A stretch of 64,000 bases of DNA from PHAA01 sp963665865 (GTDB taxonomy: Bacteria; Bacillota; Syntrophomonadia; Syntrophomonadales; Syntrophomonadaceae), in the NCBI GenBank assembly GCA_963665865.2, contig CAXXWF010000001.1, positions 2,976,001 to 3,040,000 on the forward strand, read 5' to 3'. A model generated the notes under the pieces. It did no database searches. It was not told where the DNA came from and worked only from the letters and a program-made list of their open reading frames with translations. Below are positions 32,159 through 40,646 of this stretch, piece after piece (position 1 is the stretch's first letter; each line of letters opens with the position of its first letter). The position numbers and the translations under genes were made by a program.

Positions 32159-34060
32159 ATCGGGTAGGAGGCCACCCATTATTTGAGTGGCCGACCTCCC
32201 ACAGCACCGTACGTACCGTTCGGTATACGGCGCTTCCAAAGTTTACACTTACTTCGCGGAGTAACATTCCATCAGACTGAGGTATCCAGCACGTTTGAAC
32301 CTTATGTTGGAAAGGGCTCTTGATAAGATTGGGCTATGGGCAGTACGCCAGTAGCCTTTTCTTGTGTTTGCCCACATCCATGCCTGCTCTTCTTTGATTC
32401 CTGAGCGCTTGAGATTCTCGAAACGTGTGCGGACTTTCTTCCACCGTTTCCATGTCACCATCCGTATGCGGCTTCTGATCCATTCATCCAGCCTCTGTAT
32501 CAGGTTCCTTGCATCTGCCAGCTTGAAGTAGTTCATCCATCCACGAACCACCTGGTTCAGCCGGATTCTCCTTGCTTCAATTCCCATCCCGTTACTGCGT
32601 CCGGTTATTTCCCGGATTTTATCCTTGAATTTCCGAACACTCTTGGGATGTATTCTGAGCCTTCCTTCTCCTCTGTGGATGTAGAAGCTGTACCCCAGAT
32701 ATTTGACCTTGCCCACGTATGCTACCTGGGTTTTCTCACGATTCACCTTCAGGAATAATTTCCCTTCAATGTATGGGAGGATATGGTCTATCGTACGTCT
32801 GGCTGCTTTCTTGCTCTTGCAGAATATCTGCAGATCATCTGCATAACGTACAAAACGGTGTCCGCGTCTCTCCAATTCATGATCACATTCATTCAGCATA
32901 ATATTCCCAAGTAATGGACTTAATGGACCGCCTTGCGGTACTCCTTCGGGGCTTTCTTCAAACATTCCGCCCACCATAACTCCTGCTCGCAGGAATTTAT
33001 GAATGAGCGCAATAACCCGTCCGTCCTTTATCGTTTCCGACATTATCTGGACGAGCTTGCTCTGGTTGACCGTGTCAAAGTACTTTTCCAAATCCATATC
33101 GACTACATATCTGTAGCCATCTGTAATGTTGGTCTGGCATCTTCTAAGTGCGTCATGCGCGCTTCTTTTCGGTCGGAACCCAAAGCTGTTATCTGAAAAC
33201 TGCTCTTCAAAGATTGGGGTCAGTACTTGGCACATCGCTTGTTGGATAAGTCTGTCCACGACGGTTGGTATCCCCAGTTTTCTGGTTTTCCCGTTCTCTT
33301 TCGGTATTTCTACCCTTCGCACGGGTTTTGGACGGTATTTACCGTCCCGGAGTGATTGCACAAGTTCCTTCTTGTTTCTTTGCAGGAAGGGTAGAAGTTC
33401 ATCTACCTGCATACCATCAATTCCACCCGCACCTTTATTCCTCTTTACCTGCTTGTAGGCACGGTTCAGATTGTCTCTGCCTAGAATTTGCTCCAGCAAT
33501 CCTTCCGTCTGCTTGTTTGTGTTGGTGTTGTCGGTTTCAGTCATCTTAGGTGACCCGCACACTTCTGCATACTCTTTCTGTTCCGCAGATACCCTTTGCA
33601 GATAGTCTTCAAGTTGAAGTTGTCTGTGTTTTAATTTGTCACTTTCAGTAACTTTCATTGACCTACACCTCCTTTGGTTCAGCCCTTCCTTCGGCATCGC
33701 GATGCCTCCGTACTATGGCCTCTGCTGACTTCTCACGATAAATCTTGTTTCAACCGGACTTCTTACTCTGTTTCCGCCCGTCCGTGAGACCTCCCCGGGT
33801 AAGAACGCAGTCTTTCCTTCCATCTATCTGCCACATTTACACCGTAAGCTTCCGGATAGTTTAGGGCTTCAGTTTGCATTGCAACCTTACCCAGCTTACA
33901 CATGCCTGATGTGATTTCTATTCGTCAGACCAGAAGTTTGCCTCCGGCTTCCTTCAGATTCCACCTCGCGATGGACACCCTTGCCCTTGACTATGTGCTT
34001 GGCACTATCAACCCGCACTCGGGACTTTCACCCGTTAGACTGCGCCCATGCCGGGCGCAC
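32159..34060 (-). mobile_element. Group II intron (class C type), copy 2, behind the tRNA-Pro terminator
   Basis: The same 1902-bp element as copy 1, in opposite orientation. I saw no difference where I compared the two, and the encoded proteins are identical. Its 5' end (34060) lies a few bases behind the T-run of the terminator of tRNA-Pro, the classical target of group IIC introns. 33659-34060 is the untranslated 5' ribozyme part. With copy 1 it frames 20212-32158 as a segment between inverted repeats. Confidence 0.9.
32249..33658 (-). CDS. ltrA: Group II intron-encoded reverse transcriptase/maturase (copy 2)
   Basis: Identical in amino acid sequence to the protein of copy 1 (469 aa): reverse transcriptase blocks with YADD near residue 276, maturase X domain, no HNH endonuclease. 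The start ATG follows AAAGGAGGTG. Two identical copies mean recent movement or gene conversion. Several long open frames on the other strand are shadows of it. Confidence 0.93.
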   Translation of the reverse strand: MKVTESDKLKHRQLQLEDYLQRVSAEQKEYAEVCGSPKMTETDNTNTNKQTEGLLEQILGRDNLNRAYKQVKRNKGAGGIDGMQVDELLPFLQRNKKELVQSLRDGKYRPKPVRRVEIPKENGKTRKLGIPTVVDRLIQQAMCQVLTPIFEEQFSDNSFGFRPKRSAHDALRRCQTNITDGYRYVVDMDLEKYFDTVNQSKLVQIMSETIKDGRVIALIHKFLRAGVMVGGMFEESPEGVPQGGPLSPLLGNIMLNECDHELERRGHRFVRYADDLQIFCKSKKAARRTIDHILPYIEGKLFLKVNREKTQVAYVGKVKYLGYSFYIHRGEGRLRIHPKSVRKFKDKIREITGRSNGMGIEARRIRLNQVVRGWMNYFKLADARNLIQRLDEWIRSRIRMVTWKRWKKVRTRFENLKRSGIKEEQAWMWANTRKGYWRTAHSPILSRALSNIRFKRAGYLSLMECYSAK

Positions 34061-34063
34061 AAC

Positions 34064-34097
34064 AAAAAATACAGGGTCTTTCAAAAACCCTGTATTT
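34064..34097 (-). terminator. Terminator of tRNA-Pro, intron insertion site
   Basis: On the minus strand an 11-bp perfect stem (34097-34087 with 34077-34067), a 9-nt loop and a run of T follow the tRNA by 14 nt. Intron copy 2 starts directly behind the T-run (T6, then GTT). Confidence 0.9.
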
Positions 34098-34110
34098 ATG
34101 TCTTTTAACA

Positions 34111-34187
34111 TGGTCGGGATGACAGGATTTGAACCTGCGGCCTTCTGGTCCCGAACCAGACGCGCTACCAAGCTGCGCTACATCCCG
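34111..34187 (-). tRNA. tRNA-Pro(CGG)
   Basis: Cloverleaf with 7-bp acceptor stem CGGGATG/CATCCCG, discriminator A and encoded CCA end. The anticodon stem TCTGG/CCAGA holds a 7-nt loop TTCGGGA, anticodon CGG, reading CCG codons. The T arm GCAGGTTCAAATCCTGT has the usual TTCAAAT loop. The gene stands alone with its own terminator. Confidence 0.95.
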
Positions 34188-34253
34188 ACGCAAAAATCAT
34201 TTTACCGCAACGAGTAGATTTATTCAAGTACAAAGCATATTCATTGTTGTTAA

Positions 34254-34841
34254 TCAATTTGCCTCACGACATAGGTATCCTAGGAAATTGAAAAATACCG
34301 ACCCACAATAGAATATAAATATACCGCCTAAAAATCCTATAAAAGGCATGCTGACCAAGAGTGCAGTACCCGTGATTACACCCAGTGTGGCTGCTGCATA
34401 GGCTACCATATAAAAGCCAAACACTCTTCCTACCTGATTGAAGATGTTTGTAAAAATGAAAGCGTCCCTCAAATTCTTGTATACGGCATAGTTAGCTATA
34501 GCCATAGGAATTAAAAAACTCATTATAAAAATGATAATAGAAGCGAAAGCAATGCCCACTACAGGAATGGCAAGTATCAGTAATGCTAATGAAATGGGCA
34601 GGACCAGGTAAGCGAGCAAAATTAATAATACCATGCAGCCATCTCTGAATAAATCTGCCCCGTTATCCCATTCAGGCAAACAATGTAATCCTCTCCAACC
34701 GTACTGAATGCATCTGATAAAATAACCCAGGGACAGCAAATTTAAAATCGGTACAATCGAAATAATACTGCCCAGGATCATTTTCATGATCCATTGTCTT
34801 TCTTTAAAAGGGGAGCCCAGTATCTGTTTTAAATTGTCCAC
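34254..34841 (-). CDS. DUF4013 family membrane protein
   Basis: Protein of 195 aa with four or five hydrophobic segments. IGYFIRCIQYGWRG-like segment (LSLGYFIRCIQYGWRGLHCL) followed by PEWDNGADLFRDGCMVLL is the hallmark of DUF4013 proteins, of unknown function. GTG at 34841 follows AGAGGAG by seven bases; the open frame extends further upstream through a terminator and the neighbouring gene and is not coding there. Confidence 0.75.
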   Translation of the reverse strand: MDNLKQILGSPFKERQWIMKMILGSIISIVPILNLLSLGYFIRCIQYGWRGLHCLPEWDNGADLFRDGCMVLLILLAYLVLPISLALLILAIPVVGIAFASIIIFIMSFLIPMAIANYAVYKNLRDAFIFTNIFNQVGRVFGFYMVAYAAATLGVITGTALLVSMPFIGFLGGIFIFYCGSVFFNFLGYLCREAN

Positions 34842-34897
34842 TCTATCACTCCTCTGTATTATATACGGAGGAATCTTATCATGTATGACATTTGAAC

Positions 34898-34924
34898 AAA
34901 AAAATAAGGGGCCTATTGGCCCCC
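34898..34924 (-). terminator. Terminator of the small paralogue genes
   Basis: GGGGCC and GGCCCC (minus strand) with loop AATA are followed by TTATTTTTTT. The stop codon of the gene at 34913 lies in the loop of this hairpin, so terminator and coding end overlap. Confidence 0.85.
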
Positions 34925-35209
34925 AAAAGGTTTCAAACTCGCTTCTCGGTCTTTGTACCGTTCCTTGACCTGATCGATTTTGTCCGCCCAAAACTCGATT
35001 TTCGTCATAGCATCATCCTCACCGGCCGATGCTACTTTAACGACTTCGGTATCGTTTATCTGGATTCCAATGTTATAGTATCCGTTTTCATCAGAGCGTA
35101 TAAGCAGACCAGGAATATTATCCTTATTTAGCAGCCCAATCTTAAATTCATCCAGGCTCATAATAGGGGTTTCAATGCTTTGCACATCGTGCATTTGTAA
35201 ATCAGTCAT
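34913..35209 (-). CDS. Small protein of unknown family, paralogue 2
   Basis: Protein of 98 aa. The middle part PGLLIRSDENGYYNIGIQIN, then TEVVKVAS, aligns with EGLLVSSDQQQGCYNLGVQL and EDQVLVVD of the gene just upstream, so the two are tandem paralogues. No signal peptide, Cys motif or membrane segment. GGAGG precedes the ATG. Function unknown. The two genes probably form one transcript ending at the terminator overlapping this stop codon. Confidence 0.7.
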   Translation of the reverse strand: MTDLQMHDVQSIETPIMSLDEFKIGLLNKDNIPGLLIRSDENGYYNIGIQINDTEVVKVASAGEDDAMTKIEFWADKIDQVKERYKDREASLKPFGGQ

Positions 35210-35232
35210 AGCTACCTCCTTTAGGATCTTCC

Positions 35233-35505
35233 TTACTGTACATAGTTGCCTGAGTTATTCTTTACATTATGTTGGCGCTGAAGAGTCTGTATCTGAGGTA
35301 CCCAGGTCTTCAGTTTTTCGTTTATGTTGCTGTCGGTTGCTTGATCCACAACTAAAACCTGGTCTTCAGCTAGTTGTACACCTAGATTATAGCAGCCCTG
35401 CTGTTGATCTGAACTGACCAAAAGTCCCTCATATTCTTCTTTGGCATATAGTCCGTCTTTTATGAAATCCTGTTTGCTTACAATTGATCCCCGTTTAGCT
35501 TGCAT
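35233..35505 (-). CDS. Small protein of unknown family, paralogue 1
   Basis: Protein of 90 aa, paralogous to its downstream neighbour over the GLLVSSDQQQGCYNLGVQLA segment. It begins MQAKRGSIVSKQDFIKDGLY. AAAGGAGG precedes the ATG at 35505; the upstream extension of the frame is unlikely to be translated. No recognisable domain. Confidence 0.7.
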   Translation of the reverse strand: MQAKRGSIVSKQDFIKDGLYAKEEYEGLLVSSDQQQGCYNLGVQLAEDQVLVVDQATDSNINEKLKTWVPQIQTLQRQHNVKNNSGNYVQ

Positions 35506-35584
35506 TTCATATCCTCCTTTCGACAAGTTCTTGAATCTATTTTCCCCTGAAGTATCATTTTTATGTAATTGCCACATAAAATAT

Positions 35585-35833
35585 TTAGTTATGTTCAGAG
35601 TCAATCAGTCGTTGTTTGCCGATCCGATTAAGTTTTTTTATTTGGCACTCACGCTGCATCGCCTCGCTCTTGGTGGCCAAACTCTCCCAATAAACCAACT
35701 CCACTGGAGTTCTTCCTCGCGTGTATTTGCTGGCCAGACCAAGCTGATGTTCTTCCAAACGTCGCTCCAGGCTGACAGTATAGCCGGTATAATATGTGTT
35801 GTCTTTACATTTCAATATATATACATAAGGCAT
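35585..35833 (-). CDS. GIY-YIG nuclease family protein (UPF0213)
   Basis: Single-domain protein of 82 aa. VYILKCKDNTYYTGYT at the start is the GIY-YIG motif in its UPF0213 form (VYIL-YTG-YT), and RLEEHQLGLASKYTRGRTPVELVYWE carries the conserved Arg and the basic patch. Family members are solo nuclease domains of uncertain role, some acting on branched DNA. ATG at 35833 follows AGAGGAG by nine bases. Confidence 0.88.
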   Translation of the reverse strand: MPYVYILKCKDNTYYTGYTVSLERRLEEHQLGLASKYTRGRTPVELVYWESLATKSEAMQRECQIKKLNRIGKQRLIDSEHN

Positions 35834-35892
35834 GGTCCACAACTCCTCTTACCTATGATTGGGGGACATAACAAGGAACAGGGGGACAGGAT

Positions 35893-35923
35893 CAAAAAAG
35901 CGAACGAGAATATTCTCGTCCGC
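35893..35923 (-). terminator. Terminator of the PPDK regulator gene
   Basis: GCGGACGAGAATATTCTCGTTCGC on the minus strand is read here only by its ends: GCGGACGAG pairs with CTCGTTCGC, followed by TTTTTTG. It lies 20 nt behind the stop codon. A GGGGGACAG fragment next to it resembles the dispersed inverted repeat. Confidence 0.85.
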
Positions 35924-35941
35924 TCCATAATTTAGCAAATT

Positions 35942-36775
35942 CTATTTAAATCGATGATGACTAACCCTTAAAGGCAGATTAAACTTGTGGGTAATGCTGC
36001 TGGCAATCTCCTCAATATCCACCAAGGTTACATCGATAACCAGACATTTCAGCTTGGCATAAATACGGTAGGCATTGTCCAGTTCTTCGGCCACTAAGTC
36101 ATCCAAACTGTCGATATCCTGTGGCATATCAAAACTCCGAGCTCTTTCTTTTCTCAACTCCATAAGAGTGTCTATATCAATAGTCAATCCCACCATTGGA
36201 ACTTTATCCTTCAAGGCCATTAGCTCAGCAGGGATCTCTGTATCCAGAGCAATAGGGAAATTGGCAACCTTGATGCCCAGATTGGCAAGATGCATTGACA
36301 ATGGAGTTTTCGATGTCCGCGGCAGCCCTAAGATAATCAGATTTGCTTCCTGAAGCGTGTCCATATTCGAGCCGTTGTCATGATCAATGGTATATTCTAT
36401 GGCTTTCACCCGGTTAAAGTAATCATCATCTGTTTTATGGGTTAACCCTATAGTCTGGTTAGGCTTTTGGCCGGTTTTATCCTGGATAGCCTTAAACAGA
36501 GGCTGCATGACATTGACCACAGTAACTCCTTTTTCTCGGGCTTTATCCTCCAAGAACCCAGACAATTGCGGTTTTACCATTGTATATATGATAATGGCAT
36601 CCTCATCCATAGCCTTGTTGATAATTTGCATTACATGATCTTCTTTGGTAACGCGGGAAAAGCGAGTAATACTCCTTTCGATATCAAATTGTAATACAGA
36701 CGCGACCGCAATTTTTTCAGCAGTCTCGCCAACCGAGTCAGATACAGCGAATATGTGCAGCTTATTATCGGACAT
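35942..36775 (-). CDS. ppsR: PPDK/PEP synthase regulatory kinase-phosphorylase (DUF299)
   Basis: Bifunctional regulatory protein of 277 aa that phosphorylates and dephosphorylates pyruvate phosphate dikinase or PEP synthase. HIFAVSDSVGETAEKIAVAS at the start, the P-loop-like GLPRTSKTPLSMHLANLGIKVANFPI near residue 150 and EEIASSITHKFN near the end are typical. GGGGGAGG precedes the ATG. The target enzyme gene is not in this window. Confidence 0.92.
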   Translation of the reverse strand: MSDNKLHIFAVSDSVGETAEKIAVASVLQFDIERSITRFSRVTKEDHVMQIINKAMDEDAIIIYTMVKPQLSGFLEDKAREKGVTVVNVMQPLFKAIQDKTGQKPNQTIGLTHKTDDDYFNRVKAIEYTIDHDNGSNMDTLQEANLIILGLPRTSKTPLSMHLANLGIKVANFPIALDTEIPAELMALKDKVPMVGLTIDIDTLMELRKERARSFDMPQDIDSLDDLVAEELDNAYRIYAKLKCLVIDVTLVDIEEIASSITHKFNLPLRVSHHRFK

Positions 36776-36962
36776 ATTATCCTCCCCCTTTTAAAGTAAA
36801 GTGTGTAATTTCATTTGAGTAGTGGGCAAACTGTGTCTATTATACTGTCAACCCTAATTCTATGTGTCGATAGTGTACTCGTACCCTAATTATATCATTC
36901 TACTGTTCGAAGCTATAATCCTTTTTTCGGGAGGAGAAAAGTATCGCTAACATTATTACCGA

Positions 36963-38069
36963 CTAGCTCCATATCTCCATTTTCCCCTGAGAATTGCTGG
37001 GGTTGCTATCGCAACCGAGCAGCTCACTCAGCTCACGGTAAGAGCCGCGAAGTTCTTCGGCCTCAAGTACCGGGGGATTTTTCCACTGGTACTGCTGACC
37101 ATTTATATAATACTCTTGGTTGCCCGGTGATACTTGAATGGCCTTACCTCCATTTGGATTAAATGTAAACATTCCATATCCGTATAGGTCATCAAATCCG
37201 GCCTCGCCCAGATCAATACTCAAGTATTGCATTAAGAGACTAACCGTTCCAGCACTCGGGTAAACACCAAAACGTTTTTTGTAGCGGGAATAGATCAAGG
37301 CAGCAGCTCCACTTATATGCGGAGCTGCCATTGACGTCCCCGTCAATTTTACATATCTTCCGCCCGGATAGGTGGAGTAGGTATCCACTCCGGGGGCTAC
37401 TATATCTATATGTTCGTTGGCATTACTAAAATTGGCTATGCGGGTCTGCAGGTTCACTGCTCCTACGGCAACCGTCTCAGGATAATAAGCTGGATAGGAA
37501 ATTTCATGGGTCTCCTCTCGCCCGTCACCTGCGTTCCCAGCCGCACATACCACCGTTATTCCAGAATTTATCCCCTTTAATATTTCCCGGTACATCTCTG
37601 CTTCCGGTTCGGGCCCTCCCAGACTCATATTAATAACATTTACCTTCTGCCCTTGAGGTCCTCGCCATTGACGGGCAAATTTTAAACCGGAGGTAATGCC
37701 GCGGTAGCTGCCACTCCCATCTTTGTTCAAGACCTTCACTGCCAGGATTTTAGCAGCCGGCGCCACCCCCAGAATCTGATTATTGGCTGCAATCGTACCG
37801 GTTACGTGAGTTCCATGTCCATTTTGGTCCATATAGTCCTTTTCCGTTGCTACAAAGCTGGTACCGCCAATAATGTTGGCTTTCAAATCGGGATGATTAT
37901 AGTCTACACCTGTATCCAAAACAGCCACCACCGAATCTTCTCCCTGAGTGGAAGTCCACATCCGGCGGGCAGCCAGCAAAGAAACACCCGGCGGACTCCA
38001 TGGCTGCATCTGAGCTGCCCTTCGGTAAATCCCTAGCAAATAGTGCTCAAATGTTTTCAGAAAAAACAC
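36963..38069 (-). CDS. Subtilisin-like serine protease (S8)
   Basis: Serine protease of up to 368 aa. Catalytic triad: Asp in AVLDTGVDYNHPD near residue 52, His in NGHGTHVTGT near 85, Ser in GTSMAAPHISGAA near 244; oxyanion Asn in AAGNAGDG near 176. A C-terminal tail (YYINGQQYQWKNPPVLEAEE, YRELSELLG) resembles a copper-amine-oxidase-N-like wall domain. No signal peptide. The first codon, GTG, lies inside the terminator of the upstream PBP gene; CTG at 38060 or ATG at 38009 (behind AAGGG) are alternatives. Confidence 0.88.
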   Translation of the reverse strand: MFFLKTFEHYLLGIYRRAAQMQPWSPPGVSLLAARRMWTSTQGEDSVVAVLDTGVDYNHPDLKANIIGGTSFVATEKDYMDQNGHGTHVTGTIAANNQILGVAPAAKILAVKVLNKDGSGSYRGITSGLKFARQWRGPQGQKVNVINMSLGGPEPEAEMYREILKGINSGITVVCAAGNAGDGREETHEISYPAYYPETVAVGAVNLQTRIANFSNANEHIDIVAPGVDTYSTYPGGRYVKLTGTSMAAPHISGAAALIYSRYKKRFGVYPSAGTVSLLMQYLSIDLGEAGFDDLYGYGMFTFNPNGGKAIQVSPGNQEYYINGQQYQWKNPPVLEAEELRGSYRELSELLGCDSNPSNSQGKMEIWS

Positions 38070-38098
38070 CTCCTTGCTCTATACTAAGCAGGAGGTGT
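38061..38098 (-). terminator. Terminator of the PBP gene that contains the protease ribosome binding site
   Basis: ACACCTCCTGCT (38098-38087) pairs with AGCAAGGAGGTGT (38078-38066, one bulged base) and runs into TTTTTT. The 3' arm carries AAGGAGGTG, the only strong ribosome binding sequence ahead of the protease, so folding would hide it. Confidence 0.8.
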
Positions 38099-38105
38099 AG
38101 AAGTG

Positions 38106-40310
38106 TTACTGATTTTGAATTTGCTGCGGTAATTGGGTAGGATTCAGCGGATTTACCTCGGGAATCGGTAAATTTGTAGCGCCACCTTGCCCAGTATCCT
38201 TGCCCGGATTGATGACTGTATTGGTATTGGTATTGGTATTGGTATTGGTATTGGCATTAGTATTGGTATTGGCATTAGTATTGGCATTAGTATTACTATT
38301 GTTGTTGGTGCTGGTACTGGTATCGGTACTGGTATGGCTATTGTTGTTGGTACTGGTATCGGCATTAGTATTATTATTGTTGTCGGTATTAGTATTCGGC
38401 ACAGCAGCCGACCCCGAATCTGTCCCCTGGGGCACAGTCGTCTCAGGTTTAGCCGGTTCTGCCACTGGTGTTTCATCAACGCTGTTGGCGGGCATCTCTT
38501 TAAGAGCACCATTGTTAATGAGTCTGTTCATATAATCTCGCCAAACTGGCCCGGCTACAGTTCCTCCATAAGTTCCAAATCCCTTAACTTCGGTGTTGTC
38601 GCTGTTACCTACCCAGACTGCAGTTACGATTTCGGATGTGTAACCTACATACCATAAGTCCTGGGTGGTTTTAACGCCGGCTTTCCCCTCGGTCGTACCG
38701 GTTTTCCCTCCGCTGCTGATCGCAATTTGAGCATTCGTACCTGTTCCCTGACTCACTACGGCTTTTAAAATACTATCCATAACAGTCGCTGTAGCGCTGC
38801 TTATCACCCGTTTTGATCCGGAGCGATCCTGATAAATCACCTTTTTTTGGGAGTCTGTTATTTTAATTACCGTAAATGCCGCTTGCTGACGACCTTGATT
38901 GGGAAACATTGTATAAGCTGAAGCCAACTGCAATGGTGATATTCCATGGGTCATTCCACCCAACGCGAGGGCCAGATTATGGTCCTCTTTATCTACCGTA
39001 ACACCGTAATCAGTGAGATATTTGATGCCCTTTGCCACACCCAACTTATTGAATACCTCCACCGAAGCAACATTATAGGAGTGTACAAGGGCATCCTTCA
39101 CTGTTACTTGGTCGGGACTGGCCGTATAATTATCGGGACTATACCCATTAAAATCTCTTTTTTTATTATTTAGGACCGTATCCGCTTTTACAATCCCTTC
39201 GTTTATAGCTGCTGCATAATATAGCGGTTTAATAGCAGAGCCCGGTTGGCGAGGCAGGACGGCCATATTAACCTGGTTTCTAGTCCAGTCTACACCGCCC
39301 ACCATTGCCTTGATTCCTCCCGTTGCTGGGTCTATGGAAACCAGGGCAATGTCCTTGGCACTTATCCCCCGGCTGGCGAAGGAGCGCTCATTATTGACCA
39401 CTGATGTCTCAGCTGCATCCTGCATCTGGCTGTCAATGGTTGTGTATATTTTAAGCCCTCCCCCGTATAACTTCTCAGGTCCTACCATATCTTCCATTAC
39501 GCTGCTTAGGTAAGCCATATAATAAGGATGTTTATTTTGAGTTGGTTTGACAGGCTTAATATTGAGTTTTTGTTTCATGATTTCCTGCCCTTGCGCCTCA
39601 GTTAGAAGGTTTTGTTCGACCAGCACATCTACCACTGTCTGCTGTCGTTCCTTCAATCCCTCCATATTGCGATCGGGCGAATAATATTCCGGTGCTTGTA
39701 TAATCCCCGCCAGCATAGTCATTTCCGCTTTGTTTAATTGCGAAACATTCTTGCCGAAATAAGACTGGGCCGCAATGGCAATACCTGAGCATCCCCGTCC
39801 CATATAGATCTCATTAAGATACATATTCAGGATGGCATCTTTGGTGTACTTATTTTCTATGGAGATCGCTATGAAAAGCTCTTTGAGTTTGCGGGTGTAA
39901 CTCTTCTCGTTAGTAAGAAACAACGTCCGGGCTAACTGCTGGGTAATAGTGCTCCCACCTTCGGCTTTGGAACCCGCCTTTAGATCATTATATATCGCGC
40001 GCCCTATACTTTTCGCATCAAACCCGGAATGTTGATAGAAGCGACGATCTTCCACCGCCACCACAGCCTGTTTCAAAAAATCAGGGAAATCCTCGCTGTA
40101 TTGGCGTTGGTAACCGAGTCTGCCCATTTCTGTGCCATCTTCGTAATAGACCACTGTTTGTCCCTGTACTTGGTATTGCCAGGAGCTGATACCAGTAAAG
40201 AACTCGGCAATTTTAGGCGCAGTCTGGGTCATAGACACTCCTATATAGAAACAAAATATAAATAGGATCAACGCCCCCAGAAAAATACCAATCTTTATTA
40301 AAGACTTCAT
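38106..40310 (-). CDS. Class A penicillin-binding protein (PBP1A-like)
   Basis: Bifunctional peptidoglycan synthase of 734 aa. N-terminal membrane anchor (about 5-28), GT51 glycosyltransferase domain (about 55-235) with EDRRFYQHSGFD and GGSTITQQLARTLFL, then transpeptidase domain (about 320-590) with LPRQPGSAIKP (SxxK), the SYN motif in HSYNVAS and SGGKTGTTEGKAGV (KTG). The last 110 residues are a Pro/Asn/Thr-rich tail encoded by a hexanucleotide repeat. It diverges from minD and has its own promoter at 40371-40399. Confidence 0.95.
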   Translation of the reverse strand: MKSLIKIGIFLGALILFIFCFYIGVSMTQTAPKIAEFFTGISSWQYQVQGQTVVYYEDGTEMGRLGYQRQYSEDFPDFLKQAVVAVEDRRFYQHSGFDAKSIGRAIYNDLKAGSKAEGGSTITQQLARTLFLTNEKSYTRKLKELFIAISIENKYTKDAILNMYLNEIYMGRGCSGIAIAAQSYFGKNVSQLNKAEMTMLAGIIQAPEYYSPDRNMEGLKERQQTVVDVLVEQNLLTEAQGQEIMKQKLNIKPVKPTQNKHPYYMAYLSSVMEDMVGPEKLYGGGLKIYTTIDSQMQDAAETSVVNNERSFASRGISAKDIALVSIDPATGGIKAMVGGVDWTRNQVNMAVLPRQPGSAIKPLYYAAAINEGIVKADTVLNNKKRDFNGYSPDNYTASPDQVTVKDALVHSYNVASVEVFNKLGVAKGIKYLTDYGVTVDKEDHNLALALGGMTHGISPLQLASAYTMFPNQGRQQAAFTVIKITDSQKKVIYQDRSGSKRVISSATATVMDSILKAVVSQGTGTNAQIAISSGGKTGTTEGKAGVKTTQDLWYVGYTSEIVTAVWVGNSDNTEVKGFGTYGGTVAGPVWRDYMNRLINNGALKEMPANSVDETPVAEPAKPETTVPQGTDSGSAAVPNTNTDNNNNTNADTSTNNNSHTSTDTSTSTNNNSNTNANTNANTNTNANTNTNTNTNTNTVINPGKDTGQGGATNLPIPEVNPLNPTQLPQQIQNQ
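38218..38397. repeat. Degenerate hexanucleotide repeat encoding an Asn-Thr tail in the PBP
   Basis: GTATTG is repeated in tandem, with GCATTA and GTATTA variants, over about 180 bp. On the coding strand this gives (Asn-Thr/Ala)n and Asn/Ser/Thr-rich sequence. The purest run (38218-38255) is at the left. Being a multiple of three, length change would keep the frame. Long open frames on the opposite strand here are artefacts of the repeat. Confidence 0.9.
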
Positions 40311-40370
40311 TAATCTATCCCTCTCATTTCAAATCCCGAAAAAATCGAAGAGTCAACTCACTTTCCTTAT

Positions 40371-40399
40371 TATATAATGTATATACGCTTGCTACTCAA
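40371..40399 (-). promoter_or_regulatory. Candidate promoter of the PBP gene
   Basis: TTGAGT (40399-40394) and TATATA (40376-40371) are 17 nt apart on the minus strand, about 60 nt before the PBP start. The rest of the 336-nt gap (40311-40646) has no gene and no promoter for minD that I could make convincing. Confidence 0.45.
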
Positions 40400-40646
40400 T
40401 ATTCTTATACTACTTGCAAAATCTTTACCACAATTCCTCTAAGTAAAAATTTCCTCCCCAAATTCCCTCCAATATCTAAAAAAAATCTCATTATTCATGC
40501 AATTAGCATAAATAGAAGTTTATTCCGACACGAATATGTTTTACAATTAGATAGGTGTCTGCATCTGTCTATTTTTAAGATAGATCTTCCCTGAAGGGTT
40601 TCATGATATAGTTCCGATAATCAATTTAATGAGGAGGACCAAGACA

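Noticed and set aside
33902..34217. Open frames over the intron 5' end and tRNA-Pro
   Set aside because: They cross untranslated ribozyme sequence, the terminator and a tRNA gene.
34842..34991. Upstream extension of the DUF4013 protein
   Set aside because: It runs through the terminator at 34898-34924 and into the neighbouring gene; GTG at 34841 has a proper ribosome binding site.
38218..38397. CRISPR-like array
   Set aside because: Units are 6 bp, contiguous and coding; no unique spacers and no cas genes.
38187..38657. Long open frames rich in Ile-Gly or Leu-Val opposite the PBP tail
   Set aside because: Products of the hexanucleotide repeat read in other frames; the PBP frame is the real one.
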